Assembly (NCBI GenBank): GCA_002500925.1
Contig: DLTN01000060.1
Coordinates: 19,520-26,801, forward strand
Direction: 5' to 3'
Source: Gemmatimonadales bacterium UBA7835
GTDB taxonomy: Bacteria; Gemmatimonadota; Gemmatimonadetes; Longimicrobiales; Gaopeijiaceae
DNA length: 7,282 bases
Shown here: piece by piece, positions 1-6,290 of the stretch
Layout of the letters: each line of letters starts with the position of its first letter
Numbering within the stretch: the stretch's first letter is position 1
Position numbers and translations under genes: made by a program
Notes under the pieces: model-generated
Seen by the model: the letters and a program-made list of their open reading frames with translations, nothing else
What the model was told of the DNA's origin: nothing
Database searches by the model: none

Positions 1-1022
1 CCTCTAGGCTGGTCGAAGGTGGCAGCACTGGCTTCATCGTCCAATGCAGACCGGACCGCGCCTTCGATTAAACCCTCAACGCGATTCTGCTCTCTAAACC
101 GCACCTCGGACTTGGCGGGATGCACATTCACGTCAACCTGATCGCCGGGAACCTCCAAATACAGAAAGAGCCAGGGCCGAACACCCTGTGGGATCGTTGT
201 TCGGTAGCCCCGTTCTACCGCCCTTACCAAAGCTGGAGATCGGAATGGGCGTCCGTTGACGAAAAGATGGCTCCGTCGAAAACCTGGCCTGGCCGCGTCC
301 GGGCGTTGAATCAATCCCGCCACGATAAAGCCATCTTCGTCCCTAGACGTCGGGATTAGCGCGCTCGCATGCTCACTTCCCCATACCTGAGCTATCCGCA
401 CTGCAGGTCCTTCTGCCGTCGGGAGATCAAGTAGCACACGATCATCAGAGGTGAGTACAAATGAAACTCTCGGATTGGCGAGACTGAGCGCAGTCACTAT
501 TTCGTTAACAGCCCTTGTCTCGGCACTGACCGACTTAAGAAAACGAGCGCGCACCGGTGCATTGTAGAAAAGATTTCCAACCTCTACAGTGGTCCCACGC
601 CGACGTGCTACATCGCTCACCTCACTGATTCCGCCAGCGTTGAGCTGAACGCGGGTGCCGACCTCCCCTCTGCCATTCCACGTCTCAATAGACATGCGTG
701 ACACAGCAGCAATTGAAGGTATCGCTTCCCCCCTGAACCCGAACGTGGGCACACCCGTAAGGTCTTCTGCAACCTGGATCTTGCTCGTCGCATGACGGTC
801 CAGGCACAGGAGAGCATCCTCTCTTCCCATCCCTATTCCGTCGTCACTTACTCGGATCCGCCTCTTGCCCCCGCGCTCAATCGCGACCTCGACCCGTGAG
901 GCGTTAGCATCAAGCGCGTTCTCAGTGAGTTCCTTAACCGCTGACGCGGGGCGCTCTACCGCTTCACCCGCTGCTATCTGATTTGCTACCGTGTCGGGTA
1001 AAATCCTGATTGTTCGGCTCAT
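1..1022 (-). CDS. mutL: DNA mismatch repair protein MutL, N-terminal part (3' end outside window)
   Basis: MutL is the ATP-driven matchmaker that couples MutS mismatch recognition to strand incision in mismatch repair. The frame is open from ATG at 1022 to the left edge: 340 complete codons without a stop, covering the GHKL ATPase and transducer domains. Visible motifs are QIAAGEAVERPASAVKEL (about residues 15-32), the catalytic-Glu motif ENALDA (Glu34, Asn35), DDGIGM (60-65), RHATSK (76-81), GFRGEAIPSIAAVS (from 95), FVNGRPF, and DVNVHPAKSEVRF (297-309). Thr33 stands where Val is usual (KELVEN), a mild variation. The linker and C-terminal dimerisation domain are beyond the window, so I cannot say whether the endonuclease motif is present. 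The start codon overlaps the tatD stop as ATGA. AGGGA at 1027-1031, four bases upstream, is a plausible ribosome site. It is the last visible gene of the secD-secF-tatD-mutL unit. The family call is very secure. Confidence 0.97.
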   Translation of the reverse strand, partial: MSRTIRILPDTVANQIAAGEAVERPASAVKELTENALDANASRVEVAIERGGKRRIRVSDDGIGMGREDALLCLDRHATSKIQVAEDLTGVPTFGFRGEAIPSIAAVSRMSIETWNGRGEVGTRVQLNAGGISEVSDVARRRGTTVEVGNLFYNAPVRARFLKSVSAETRAVNEIVTALSLANPRVSFVLTSDDRVLLDLPTAEGPAVRIAQVWGSEHASALIPTSRDEDGFIVAGLIQRPDAARPGFRRSHLFVNGRPFRSPALVRAVERGYRTTIPQGVRPWLFLYLEVPGDQVDVNVHPAKSEVRFREQNRVEGLIEGAVRSALDDEASAATFDQPR

Positions 1023-1795
1023 ATTGTCCCTAACCCGTAAAACCGTCGAGCATTCTGTGTCGTACGTTGGGCCACTTCTTCATAGGACAGCATAAGTAAC
1101 GAAGCAACAGCGTGCGCAACGTGGACCACGTTCGCTGGCTCGTTTCGTCGCCCACGAAACGGGACGGGTGAGAGATACGGAGAATCCGTCTCTATTAACA
1201 GGCGCTCACTCGGCACCTCCCTCAGCAAAGATGCGGCTGAGAACGACTTAAACGAGGCGATACCGGATGCTGAAACATACCAGTCCGCTGCCATCGCCTC
1301 GGTGAAGGCCCGATCTCCACCAGTGAAACAGTGCAGAACACCCACGGTTCCCGACGGCATAGCACGTATTGCCGCAGCGATGTCATCATCCGCATCGCGC
1401 GCATGCACTACGACGGGAAGTGAGAGTTCGCACCCGAGTTGAAGGTGAGCGTCGAATGCTACTCGCTGCGCGGCCCGCGACGCGTGCTCGTAAAAATAGT
1501 CGAGCCCAGTCTCTCCAATCGCGACGACCTCAGCCCTGGAAGAGGCTATTTCGCGAACCCTGTCTAGATCACCGGATGCAGCTACACCCACCGCATGTGG
1601 GTGAATGCCGGCTGTGCTGTACACACCTTCCCTTTTCGCAGCAAGCTCGGCCGCACTCGCTGCGTCATCGGCATCCGATGAGATCAGTGTGATTCCTTTG
1701 ACACCTGCTTCGGACGCCCTGAGAAACACTGCGTCCCTATCGTCTCGAAACGCGGTGTCGGTCAGATGGCAGTGACTGTCGAAATACTCCGTCAC
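1019..1795 (-). CDS. tatD: TatD-family metal-dependent deoxyribonuclease, GTG start
   Basis: The product is a TatD/YcfH-type TIM-barrel hydrolase of 258 residues, close to the usual family length of about 260. Members are divalent-metal nucleases, with 3'-5' exonuclease activity shown for E. coli TatD, linked to DNA repair and turnover. I chose GTG at 1795 because it overlaps the secF stop as GTGA and places the family N-terminus FDSHCHL right after it. An upstream ATG at 1852 would add 19 unconserved residues inside secF. Metal ligands, numbered from the GTG: His8 and His10 (SHCHL), Glu95 (GETGLDYF), His131 (VVVHARDA), His155 (LHCFTGG) and Asp204 (IETDSPYLSP), followed by FRGRRNEP. All key residues are intact. 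There is no clear ribosome site before the GTG, so translation is probably coupled to secF. The exact paralogue (TatD, YcfH or YjjV type) cannot be settled by eye, and the substrate in this organism is inferred. Confidence 0.93.
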   Translation of the reverse strand: MTEYFDSHCHLTDTAFRDDRDAVFLRASEAGVKGITLISSDADDAASAAELAAKREGVYSTAGIHPHAVGVAASGDLDRVREIASSRAEVVAIGETGLDYFYEHASRAAQRVAFDAHLQLGCELSLPVVVHARDADDDIAAAIRAMPSGTVGVLHCFTGGDRAFTEAMAADWYVSASGIASFKSFSAASLLREVPSERLLIETDSPYLSPVPFRGRRNEPANVVHVAHAVASLLMLSYEEVAQRTTQNARRFYGLGTI

Positions 1796-2751
1796 ACCGT
1801 CGCGGGCCGAGGCCGTTCCTTCTTCTTCCGCTCTGGATCCGCGACACCCCAACGATTCTGGATTTCAATCAGAGCAGGAGAGGCAACAAAGATCGAGGAA
1901 TACGTTCCAATGACGACTCCCAGGATCAGAACAATCGTGAAGTCGCGAATGACGGCACCCCCTAGCACCAATAGAGCTGTCAAAACAGCGAGCGTCGTCC
2001 CGGAAGTGAGCACTGTCCTCGGTAGCGTCTCATTAATCGATGCATTCACTAGCTCGATGGGGTCGCGCTTTCGGCCGCCCTTCGCCTTCATGTTCTCCCG
2101 GATTCGATCAAATACCACGATGGTATCGTTGAGTGAATAACCTAGGATTGTCAGAATCGCAGCCACGGTCGGTAAAGAGATTTCCGTACGAAACGCTGCA
2201 AGAAATCCGAGGGTGATCAAAATGTCGTGCGCAGTCGCGATCACTGCTGCTAATCCAAATCTCAACTCGAAACGGAACGCGATGTAGACTAGCGTGAGCA
2301 GGAACGAGAGGAGCACTGCCAACAACGCCTTGGTCTGCAATTCGCCACCAACCTTTGCACCAACCAACTCTGTCCGAACGACCTCTACACCGCTGTTTGG
2401 GAGGTTCGCCGTCACGTCGTTCTCAATCTGCTCTGCCACTTCAGTGATCGACGCATCTTCGGCCAGCGGAGCTCGGATCACAAATTCATTTTCGGATCCG
2501 AATTGCGTGATCGGCGGAGCTTCAGCCCCACCTAACGCATCGCGAAGGTCACCGGCGCTCACCGGCTGTTCGAATCTCACTTGAACTAGAGATCCGCCTA
2601 GAAAATCCACACCGTAATTCAGCCAACTTCCCAAGGAAACCACATTCATGAACATGGCCGCAATGCCCATGGCAATAACGGTGCCTGACACGAAATACGC
2701 GCCCCGGCGCTTTTCAATGAAGCGATACTGAGCTTTGTCGAAGAGTCTCAT
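1792..2751 (-). CDS. secF: Protein translocase subunit SecF
   Basis: SecF (319 residues) pairs with SecD in the inner membrane. The pair uses the proton gradient to pull exported proteins out of the SecYEG channel on the periplasmic side. Six membrane segments are visible at about residues 19-38, 142-160, 165-187, 194-216, 236-256 and 261-282, with a periplasmic domain between the first two. The N-terminal family motif reads YGVDFLGG (46-53), and TM4 carries the signature GYSLNDTIVVFDRIREN (204-220), which includes the conserved Asp. The C-terminus is a basic tail (ERKKKERPRP). The gene starts with ATG 12 bases after the secD stop, without a visible Shine-Dalgarno sequence in that short gap, so coupling to secD is likely. 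Its stop overlaps the GTG of tatD. It is a separate gene, not the SecDF fusion seen in some lineages. Confidence 0.97.
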   Translation of the reverse strand: MRLFDKAQYRFIEKRRGAYFVSGTVIAMGIAAMFMNVVSLGSWLNYGVDFLGGSLVQVRFEQPVSAGDLRDALGGAEAPPITQFGSENEFVIRAPLAEDASITEVAEQIENDVTANLPNSGVEVVRTELVGAKVGGELQTKALLAVLLSFLLTLVYIAFRFELRFGLAAVIATAHDILITLGFLAAFRTEISLPTVAAILTILGYSLNDTIVVFDRIRENMKAKGGRKRDPIELVNASINETLPRTVLTSGTTLAVLTALLVLGGAVIRDFTIVLILGVVIGTYSSIFVASPALIEIQNRWGVADPERKKKERPRPATV

Positions 2752-2763
2752 AATATTATCGGC

Positions 2764-4416
2764 TCAGATACTAATCGGATCCGATGCCTTCTTTCCAGAC
2801 AGATAAGCCAGGAAGAAGGAGCGGGTCACAAAGAGTGCGGAGAAGAACGACGCCACGATTCCGATCGAGAGTGTTACGGCAAAACCTCGAACAGGCCCCG
2901 TACCAACCCCAAAGAGAATCAACGCCGTGATAAGTGTGGTGATATTTGCGTCAACGATCGCAGACAGGGCATGCCGGAAGCCTTCATCTACAGAAGTACG
3001 AGTCGCGCGCCCTTTGTCTAATTCCTCTCTGATTCTCTCAAAGATCAGCACATTGGCATCAACCGCCATGCCGATGGAGAGAATCAGGCCTGCAATGCCT
3101 GGTACGGTGAGCGTTGCCCTCATCCCGACTAGCCCTCCAAGTACCAGAAGCACATAAACAGCAAGAGCGCCAACCGCTAAAAAGCCAGCCATACCGTAAT
3201 AGATCATCATAACAACTATGACGAGCGCGAGCCCTACAAGACCGGCAATCTGTCCCTGGTCAATTGAGTCCTGCCCCAGAGAAGGTCCAACAGTTCTTTC
3301 TTCTATGATATTGATCCGAGCCGGAAGTGCGCCTGCCCGGAGAACGAGAGCAAGGTCACGCGCTTCCTCCATTGGCGTTCCCTGACCCATCTCAATCTGG
3401 CCACGAGCACCTATTCGATCTCGGATCACCGGCGCACTCATGACCTCGTTGTCGAGCACAATCGCCAGATAGTTACCGATGTTGGCCCCAGAAAAGCGCG
3501 CAAATTGGCGACCGCCCGCCCTGGAAAACTGAAACTGTACCTGAGAAGCATTGAACTGCGGATCTCGCATCGCAGTTGCGTCTTCGAGTTGCTCTCCCGT
3601 CAGGAAGGAATCCTCTTCAAGCACGTACAGGAGGTAGTAGGTCTGCGCTGCCTGACCCCACAACTCTGATCCCCAAAGCATGATCTCTTCACGAGGAAAA
3701 GCTCTTTCGACCTCGGGCATTGCAAGAAACATCTCAGCTACTGGACGATCCGCAGTCAAAACTGCGTAAGTGCCCTCGATATCGCCCCGCCTTAAGAGCG
3801 AAGAAAACGGCCGAAGAGCGTTCTCCTCGGCCTCAATCGAGTCTGAAACAGCAGCGGCACTGCTAGCTGCGGCAGCAGCGCTGTCGACTGCAGTCGCGGT
3901 GTCAGCTCCGAAGAGAAGATTCTCTAAGTTGCTCGTTTCCTGCGTGACTACTGCTCTCCCCAGAGCTGTAATCGAATCGACACCAAGCGACGCCACTATC
4001 GCTCTGTCGATGCGACGGAGTGCACCATCCATATCCGAGGTAGGCAGCACCTTCTTGAACTCCAGAAAAGCATTGCGCTGGACAATACCCTTCGCCTGTT
4101 CCTCGTCGTCGATTCCTGCCAATTCGACGATCAGACGCTCACCGCCAACCTTTTGGATGAGCGGCTCCTCTACACCGAACTCATCGATGCGTGTACGAAT
4201 AATCCGCTCGACGCGATCGATCATGTCTGACTTCGCCTCGGGCGTCATGGTACCGTCAGGATCATCCACCTCCAGCACCAAATGCATCCCGCCTTGGAGG
4301 TCAAGCCCGAGCTTGAGCCACTGGCCGGTTTCTGACTTGTTTGAGTATAGCTGCCAGCCAGCCATCAGCACTATAAGTGCGATGGTGATCAGGCGGCCCC
4401 GAAGAGACTTGAACAT
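2764..4416 (-). CDS. secD: Protein translocase subunit SecD
   Basis: SecD (550 residues from ATG 4416) is the larger partner of SecF in Sec-dependent export. TM1 is at about 9-24, followed by the family motif LGLDLQGGMHLVLEVD (from 36). A large periplasmic region follows, with the P1 base near 55-130 and the motif LRAGALPARI near 369-378. Five more membrane segments lie at about 390-408, 411-431, 436-462, 486-505 and 511-535. TM4 carries SIGMAVDANVLIFERIREE with the conserved Asp. An Ala/Ser-rich stretch (about residues 170-197) interrupts the periplasmic domain. The ATG at 4416 is preferred because TM1 follows directly. An in-frame TTG at 4461 would place 15 odd residues in front, encoded by a terminator-like hairpin. 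No Shine-Dalgarno sequence is visible. E. coli SecD is longer (615 residues). No yajC-like gene lies upstream; a porin does. The hairpins before the start suggest control of read-through. Confidence 0.97.
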   Translation of the reverse strand: MFKSLRGRLITIALIVLMAGWQLYSNKSETGQWLKLGLDLQGGMHLVLEVDDPDGTMTPEAKSDMIDRVERIIRTRIDEFGVEEPLIQKVGGERLIVELAGIDDEEQAKGIVQRNAFLEFKKVLPTSDMDGALRRIDRAIVASLGVDSITALGRAVVTQETSNLENLLFGADTATAVDSAAAAASSAAAVSDSIEAEENALRPFSSLLRRGDIEGTYAVLTADRPVAEMFLAMPEVERAFPREEIMLWGSELWGQAAQTYYLLYVLEEDSFLTGEQLEDATAMRDPQFNASQVQFQFSRAGGRQFARFSGANIGNYLAIVLDNEVMSAPVIRDRIGARGQIEMGQGTPMEEARDLALVLRAGALPARINIIEERTVGPSLGQDSIDQGQIAGLVGLALVIVVMMIYYGMAGFLAVGALAVYVLLVLGGLVGMRATLTVPGIAGLILSIGMAVDANVLIFERIREELDKGRATRTSVDEGFRHALSAIVDANITTLITALILFGVGTGPVRGFAVTLSIGIVASFFSALFVTRSFFLAYLSGKKASDPISI

Positions 4417-4435
4417 GGACGCGAGGGGTTCGACG

Positions 4436-4458
4436 AAAAAACAGCCCGGAATAGGGCT
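4436..4458 (-). terminator. Terminator-like hairpin 2, just upstream of secD
   Basis: Read on the minus strand, the sequence is AGCCC, loop TATTCC, GGGCT, then G and six Ts (Ts at 4441-4436). The five-pair stem is GC-rich, and a U run follows after one base, as in an intrinsic terminator. The T run ends only 19 bases before the secD ATG, so no promoter fits between them. Either this hairpin terminates porin transcripts and secD is expressed by read-through, or it is part of an attenuator. The short stem makes its strength uncertain. Confidence 0.5.
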
Positions 4459-4470
4459 CAAGGCAAGGAC

Positions 4471-4518
4471 TTAGACCAAAAAATACAGCCCGTAAAGCTG
4501 TCCCGCGACCTTTAGCAT
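4471..4518 (-). CDS. Possible secD leader peptide (15 codons), speculative
   Basis: ATG at 4518 opens a short frame reading MLKVAGQLYGLYFLV, with TAA at 4473-4471. AGGA at 4529-4532 lies ten bases upstream, a usable but long ribosome-site spacing. The frame spans all of hairpin 1 and stops 12 bases before hairpin 2, which is where a leader ORF sits in a transcription attenuator. The codons show no run of one amino acid that would suggest a sensed substrate, and the peptide is far too short to resemble exported arrest peptides such as SecM or VemP. ORFs this short arise often by chance, so position is the only real support. Confidence 0.22.
   Translation of the reverse strand: MLKVAGQLYGLYFLV
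4478..4501 (-). terminator. Terminator-like hairpin 1, downstream of the porin gene
   Basis: On the minus strand the sequence is ACAGC, a seven-base loop, GCTGT, then A and six Ts (Ts at 4483-4478). It shares the ACAGCCCG-plus-A-run block (plus-strand reading, 4485-4492) with hairpin 2 (4441-4448), so the pair looks like a duplicated or tandem terminator after the porin gene. The five-pair stem is weak on its own. A 15-codon ORF crosses it, so translation could keep it open. Confidence 0.42.
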
Positions 4519-4546
4519 GTCAACGGAATCCTGCGGATACTGGGGA

Positions 4547-4577
4547 GTGCCCTACTTGGGCACCCGTCGATCTCGAC
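4547..4577. other. Hairpin and inverted repeat in the porin-secD intergenic region
   Basis: GTGCCC (4547-4552), a five-base loop, and GGGCAC (4558-4563) form a perfect six-pair stem with no T run on either side. Three bases on, GTCGATCTCGAC (4566-4577) is a second inverted repeat with five-base arms and a two-base centre. Both could fold in the secD leader RNA, or the second could be a protein-binding site. The remainder of the gap between the porin and secD holds only the two terminator-like hairpins and the short ORF. Confidence 0.4.
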
Positions 4578-4605
4578 AAGATTCAGCGGTATTCTCGTGC
4601 TGCGC

Positions 4606-5673
4606 TCAGAAGTATAGCAGAGTCCCAACGCGCAGTGTCCAGAACGTGCCATCAGCCGATGACCGATACAGGTCTATATTCGCACTAACCCTACTGCGGC
4701 CTTGGAAGTAGGCAGCGAAACCCGGTGTAACGAGCACGCCCCCGTCGTTGTATGAGCGCTTATTGGGATCAGCAATACTGACTCTGATCATGGGCTCTAA
4801 TCCCACTACCCGCTCGGAATTATGCGGCACATACCAAGAGGCCTGGATCTGCTTGGCATCGAACCAAGGAACAGTGCTCCAAGCTCTCTTAGCCAATCTC
4901 CAATTTTGCCCTCGCATGTACGCGGCCTGTATAAGTAAGCCATCACGCCACGTGCCGTGCTGGATGTCCAGCCCCCATGCCTTGGCATAATCGACTTGGT
5001 TGAGCCTCTGCTGGACGTCATAGTCCTTGAGCGTAGCATTAACCCCAACCGTCAACGCTTCTGCAAGCCCGAAGGTCAGCCGCGCAGCGGACGACAAGTA
5101 CCCGTTATCACCAACGGCACCATTCTTGGTCCCGTTGGTTAAGCTTGCCTGATAACCGAACCGGTCGACTTGTCCGTCGATACGGATACCACTGTCCCTG
5201 TTCGCGAACAGCAGGCCTTCGCTAAGTCGGCCGTATGAGCAGATCCCTCCTACTCCATCGCATCCATCATACCCGGGGATACCCCCGGCACGCTCTAGAA
5301 ACTGAACATCCGAAATACTGTTCAATACAAACACGTCAAAGGACCTCTTAAAGCGACCGAACGTGATCCGAAAACCTCGGTCAAACCGAAGCCGGATCTG
5401 AGCGTCGAGAACAGTCGCGTCATTAGGTAGATCGGTAACAAACACCGCTTCTAAGAAAGCGCTGTAGCTTGCATTTAGCGTTATCCAGCCTCGTCGAACA
5501 CGAAACGTCTGAGACCCAGCGTCCGCCGAGGCGTTGATATAGTGGAGATCCAACTGCCCACCGACTCTTAATTTGGCGTCCCGACTCGTGACCTCAGTCT
5601 GTCCTTCTAGTTTCCCAGGGACCCAGAGCGCACCAAACGCCAATGCCAAGAGCGTTAGAAGCCTTAACCTCAT
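4606..5673 (-). CDS. Outer-membrane porin, OprP/OprO (phosphate-selective porin O and P) type
   Basis: The predicted protein has 355 residues, starts with a signal peptide (MRLRLLTLLALAFGALWVPG, cleavage probably near residue 24) and ends in LLYF, the terminal aromatic typical of outer-membrane barrels. The body is rich in alternating strands such as FRVRRGWITLNASYSAFLEA, LRFDRGFRITFGRFKRSFD and FLERAGGIPG. These match the pattern of the phosphate-selective porin O/P family (GRFK..., FLER). Anion selectivity is a family expectation, and the true substrate is unknown. Cys138 and Cys145, seven residues apart in a probable loop, could form a disulfide. I chose ATG at 5673 because it overlaps the upstream stop as ATGA, is preceded by GGGAG (5678-5682), and starts the signal peptide. 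The longer start at 5727 would bury the signal sequence. Terminator-like hairpins follow the stop. Confidence 0.75.
   Translation of the reverse strand: MRLRLLTLLALAFGALWVPGKLEGQTEVTSRDAKLRVGGQLDLHYINASADAGSQTFRVRRGWITLNASYSAFLEAVFVTDLPNDATVLDAQIRLRFDRGFRITFGRFKRSFDVFVLNSISDVQFLERAGGIPGYDGCDGVGGICSYGRLSEGLLFANRDSGIRIDGQVDRFGYQASLTNGTKNGAVGDNGYLSSAARLTFGLAEALTVGVNATLKDYDVQQRLNQVDYAKAWGLDIQHGTWRDGLLIQAAYMRGQNWRLAKRAWSTVPWFDAKQIQASWYVPHNSERVVGLEPMIRVSIADPNKRSYNDGGVLVTPGFAAYFQGRSRVSANIDLYRSSADGTFWTLRVGTLLYF
4611..4641 (-). promoter_or_regulatory. Weak candidate sigma70-type promoter for secD
   Basis: TATACT (4616-4611) is a good -10 match, paired with TGGACA (4641-4636) across a long 19-base spacer. 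It lies within the last codons of the porin gene. Transcription from here would begin near 4604 and give secD a structured leader of about 190 bases. The spacer is outside the usual 16-18 range, so this is only a candidate. Confidence 0.2.
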
Positions 5674-6131
5674 AGCTCTCCCAGACGATGGTAGTAAAGT
5701 TGCCCGAGATGCCATCCTAGGTGCCATACGATGTGAACGAGGTACTCCTGTGTCGTAACGCCTCTCATGCTGACGGGCGCATCGCCCGGGTACGGGGCCG
5801 CGAGCTCTGCGTCACTGAGCCCTTCAAGAATCGGTACCACTGTGTCTCGACAAGAGAAGATGCGCGCGAGGACTTCGTCGCGAGAGAGTTTACGTTCATC
5901 GAACTCAGCCGGACGATCTCGCACATATCCAGTTCCTCCGAGATGGGCGCCGACGAAATGCATTAGGTTCCCAACAAGGTGGATAGCAAGAGTTCCTGGA
6001 GGGTTTAGCTGCCCTCCGCGTGTGACCCAGAGGGCCTCGTCCCCGGGCAAATCCCTAATCTCATCGGACAGGCGGGCCAGCTCCCTACTCACAATCAGTC
6101 CGAATTGGTAACCCAATGAGTTAGCTGTCAT
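5670..6131 (-). CDS. DinB-like (DinB/YfiT superfamily) four-helix metalloprotein
   Basis: The 153-residue protein has the size and helical pattern of the DinB/YfiT superfamily: small cytoplasmic four-helix bundles with a His-ligated metal, some acting as thiol-dependent transferases, most of unknown function. The expected His positions are visible: His51 in LAIHLVGNLMHFVGAHLGG (helix 2) and a cluster in the last helix, VHIVWHLGWHLGQLYYHRL (His133, 137, 141, 148). The most likely metal set is His51, His137 and His141, by analogy with the family. ATG 6131 is the natural start, since the helical domain begins a few residues later, though no Shine-Dalgarno sequence is seen. It is the first minus-strand gene after the divergent gap, and its stop overlaps the porin start, so the two are probably co-transcribed. 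The family call is fairly secure, but no specific function can be given. Confidence 0.8.
   Translation of the reverse strand: MTANSLGYQFGLIVSRELARLSDEIRDLPGDEALWVTRGGQLNPPGTLAIHLVGNLMHFVGAHLGGTGYVRDRPAEFDERKLSRDEVLARIFSCRDTVVPILEGLSDAELAAPYPGDAPVSMRGVTTQEYLVHIVWHLGWHLGQLYYHRLGEL
5678..5682 (-). promoter_or_regulatory. Ribosome binding site of the porin gene
   Basis: GGGAG lies four bases before the ATG at 5673, inside the final codons of the DinB-like gene. It decides the porin start in favour of 5673. It is also one of the few clear Shine-Dalgarno matches in the window. Confidence 0.6.
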
Positions 6132-6279
6132 AAGAAACTAGTTTGGCACAGACTTTGTAGGTGTACATCTCACAGATATCCAGAACAAAGCGCCGAAGGG
6201 AGTTTTTATAAACCGAAACGATCGCACTCTCAGCCTGTCGTAACGGCTCAAGAAGCTACAACGCCCCTAACACCCCGAC

Positions 6280-6285
6280 TATCTT
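6280..6285 (+). promoter_or_regulatory. Candidate -10 element for murB
   Basis: TATCTT lies five bases before the murB ATG, so a transcript started about seven bases after it would begin at or next to the ATG. No ribosome site is visible upstream of murB, which would fit a leaderless or near-leaderless mRNA. The -35 region is poor, and this is a weak call. The rest of the divergent gap (6132-6290) shows AT-rich patches such as TTTTTATAAA near 6203-6212 but no convincing paired promoter. Confidence 0.22.
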
Positions 6286-6290
6286 TTTAC

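Noticed and set aside
120..359. Plus-strand open frame of 79 codons at the left end
   Set aside because: It lies opposite the strongly conserved MutL reading frame and has no domain of its own.
1796..1852. Longer ATG start for tatD
   Set aside because: It would add 19 Glu/Arg/Ala-rich residues entirely inside secF, in front of the conserved FDSHCHL N-terminus. The GTG overlapping the secF stop fits better.
4417..4461. Upstream TTG start adding 15 residues to SecD
   Set aside because: The extra residues are encoded by the hairpin 2 sequence, have no ribosome site and do not resemble SecD. The ATG at 4416 directly precedes TM1.
3770..4474. Plus-strand open frame of 234 codons opposite secD
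   Set aside because: It is an antisense shadow of a conserved gene, Ser/Arg-rich with no recognisable domain. The same reason excludes the plus-strand frames at 1369-1692, 1766-2140, 2294-2584, 5721-5966 and 5767-6111.
4516..4521. Perfect TTGACA as a -35 box for secD
   Set aside because: At spacers of 16-18 bases the downstream hexamers are ACAGCT, CAGCTT and AGCTTT, none close to TATAAT. Transcription from it would also start inside or after the hairpins.
4748..5142. Small frames on both strands within the porin gene
   Set aside because: They overlap the porin coding sequence in other frames and show no ribosome site or recognisable motif.
5674..5727. Longer ATG start for the porin
   Set aside because: It would place 18 residues before the signal peptide and lacks the GGGAG site found before 5673.
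6203..6212. TATAAA-like element in the divergent gap
   Set aside because: On neither strand is there a reasonable -35 at 16-18 bases, so it was not called as a promoter.
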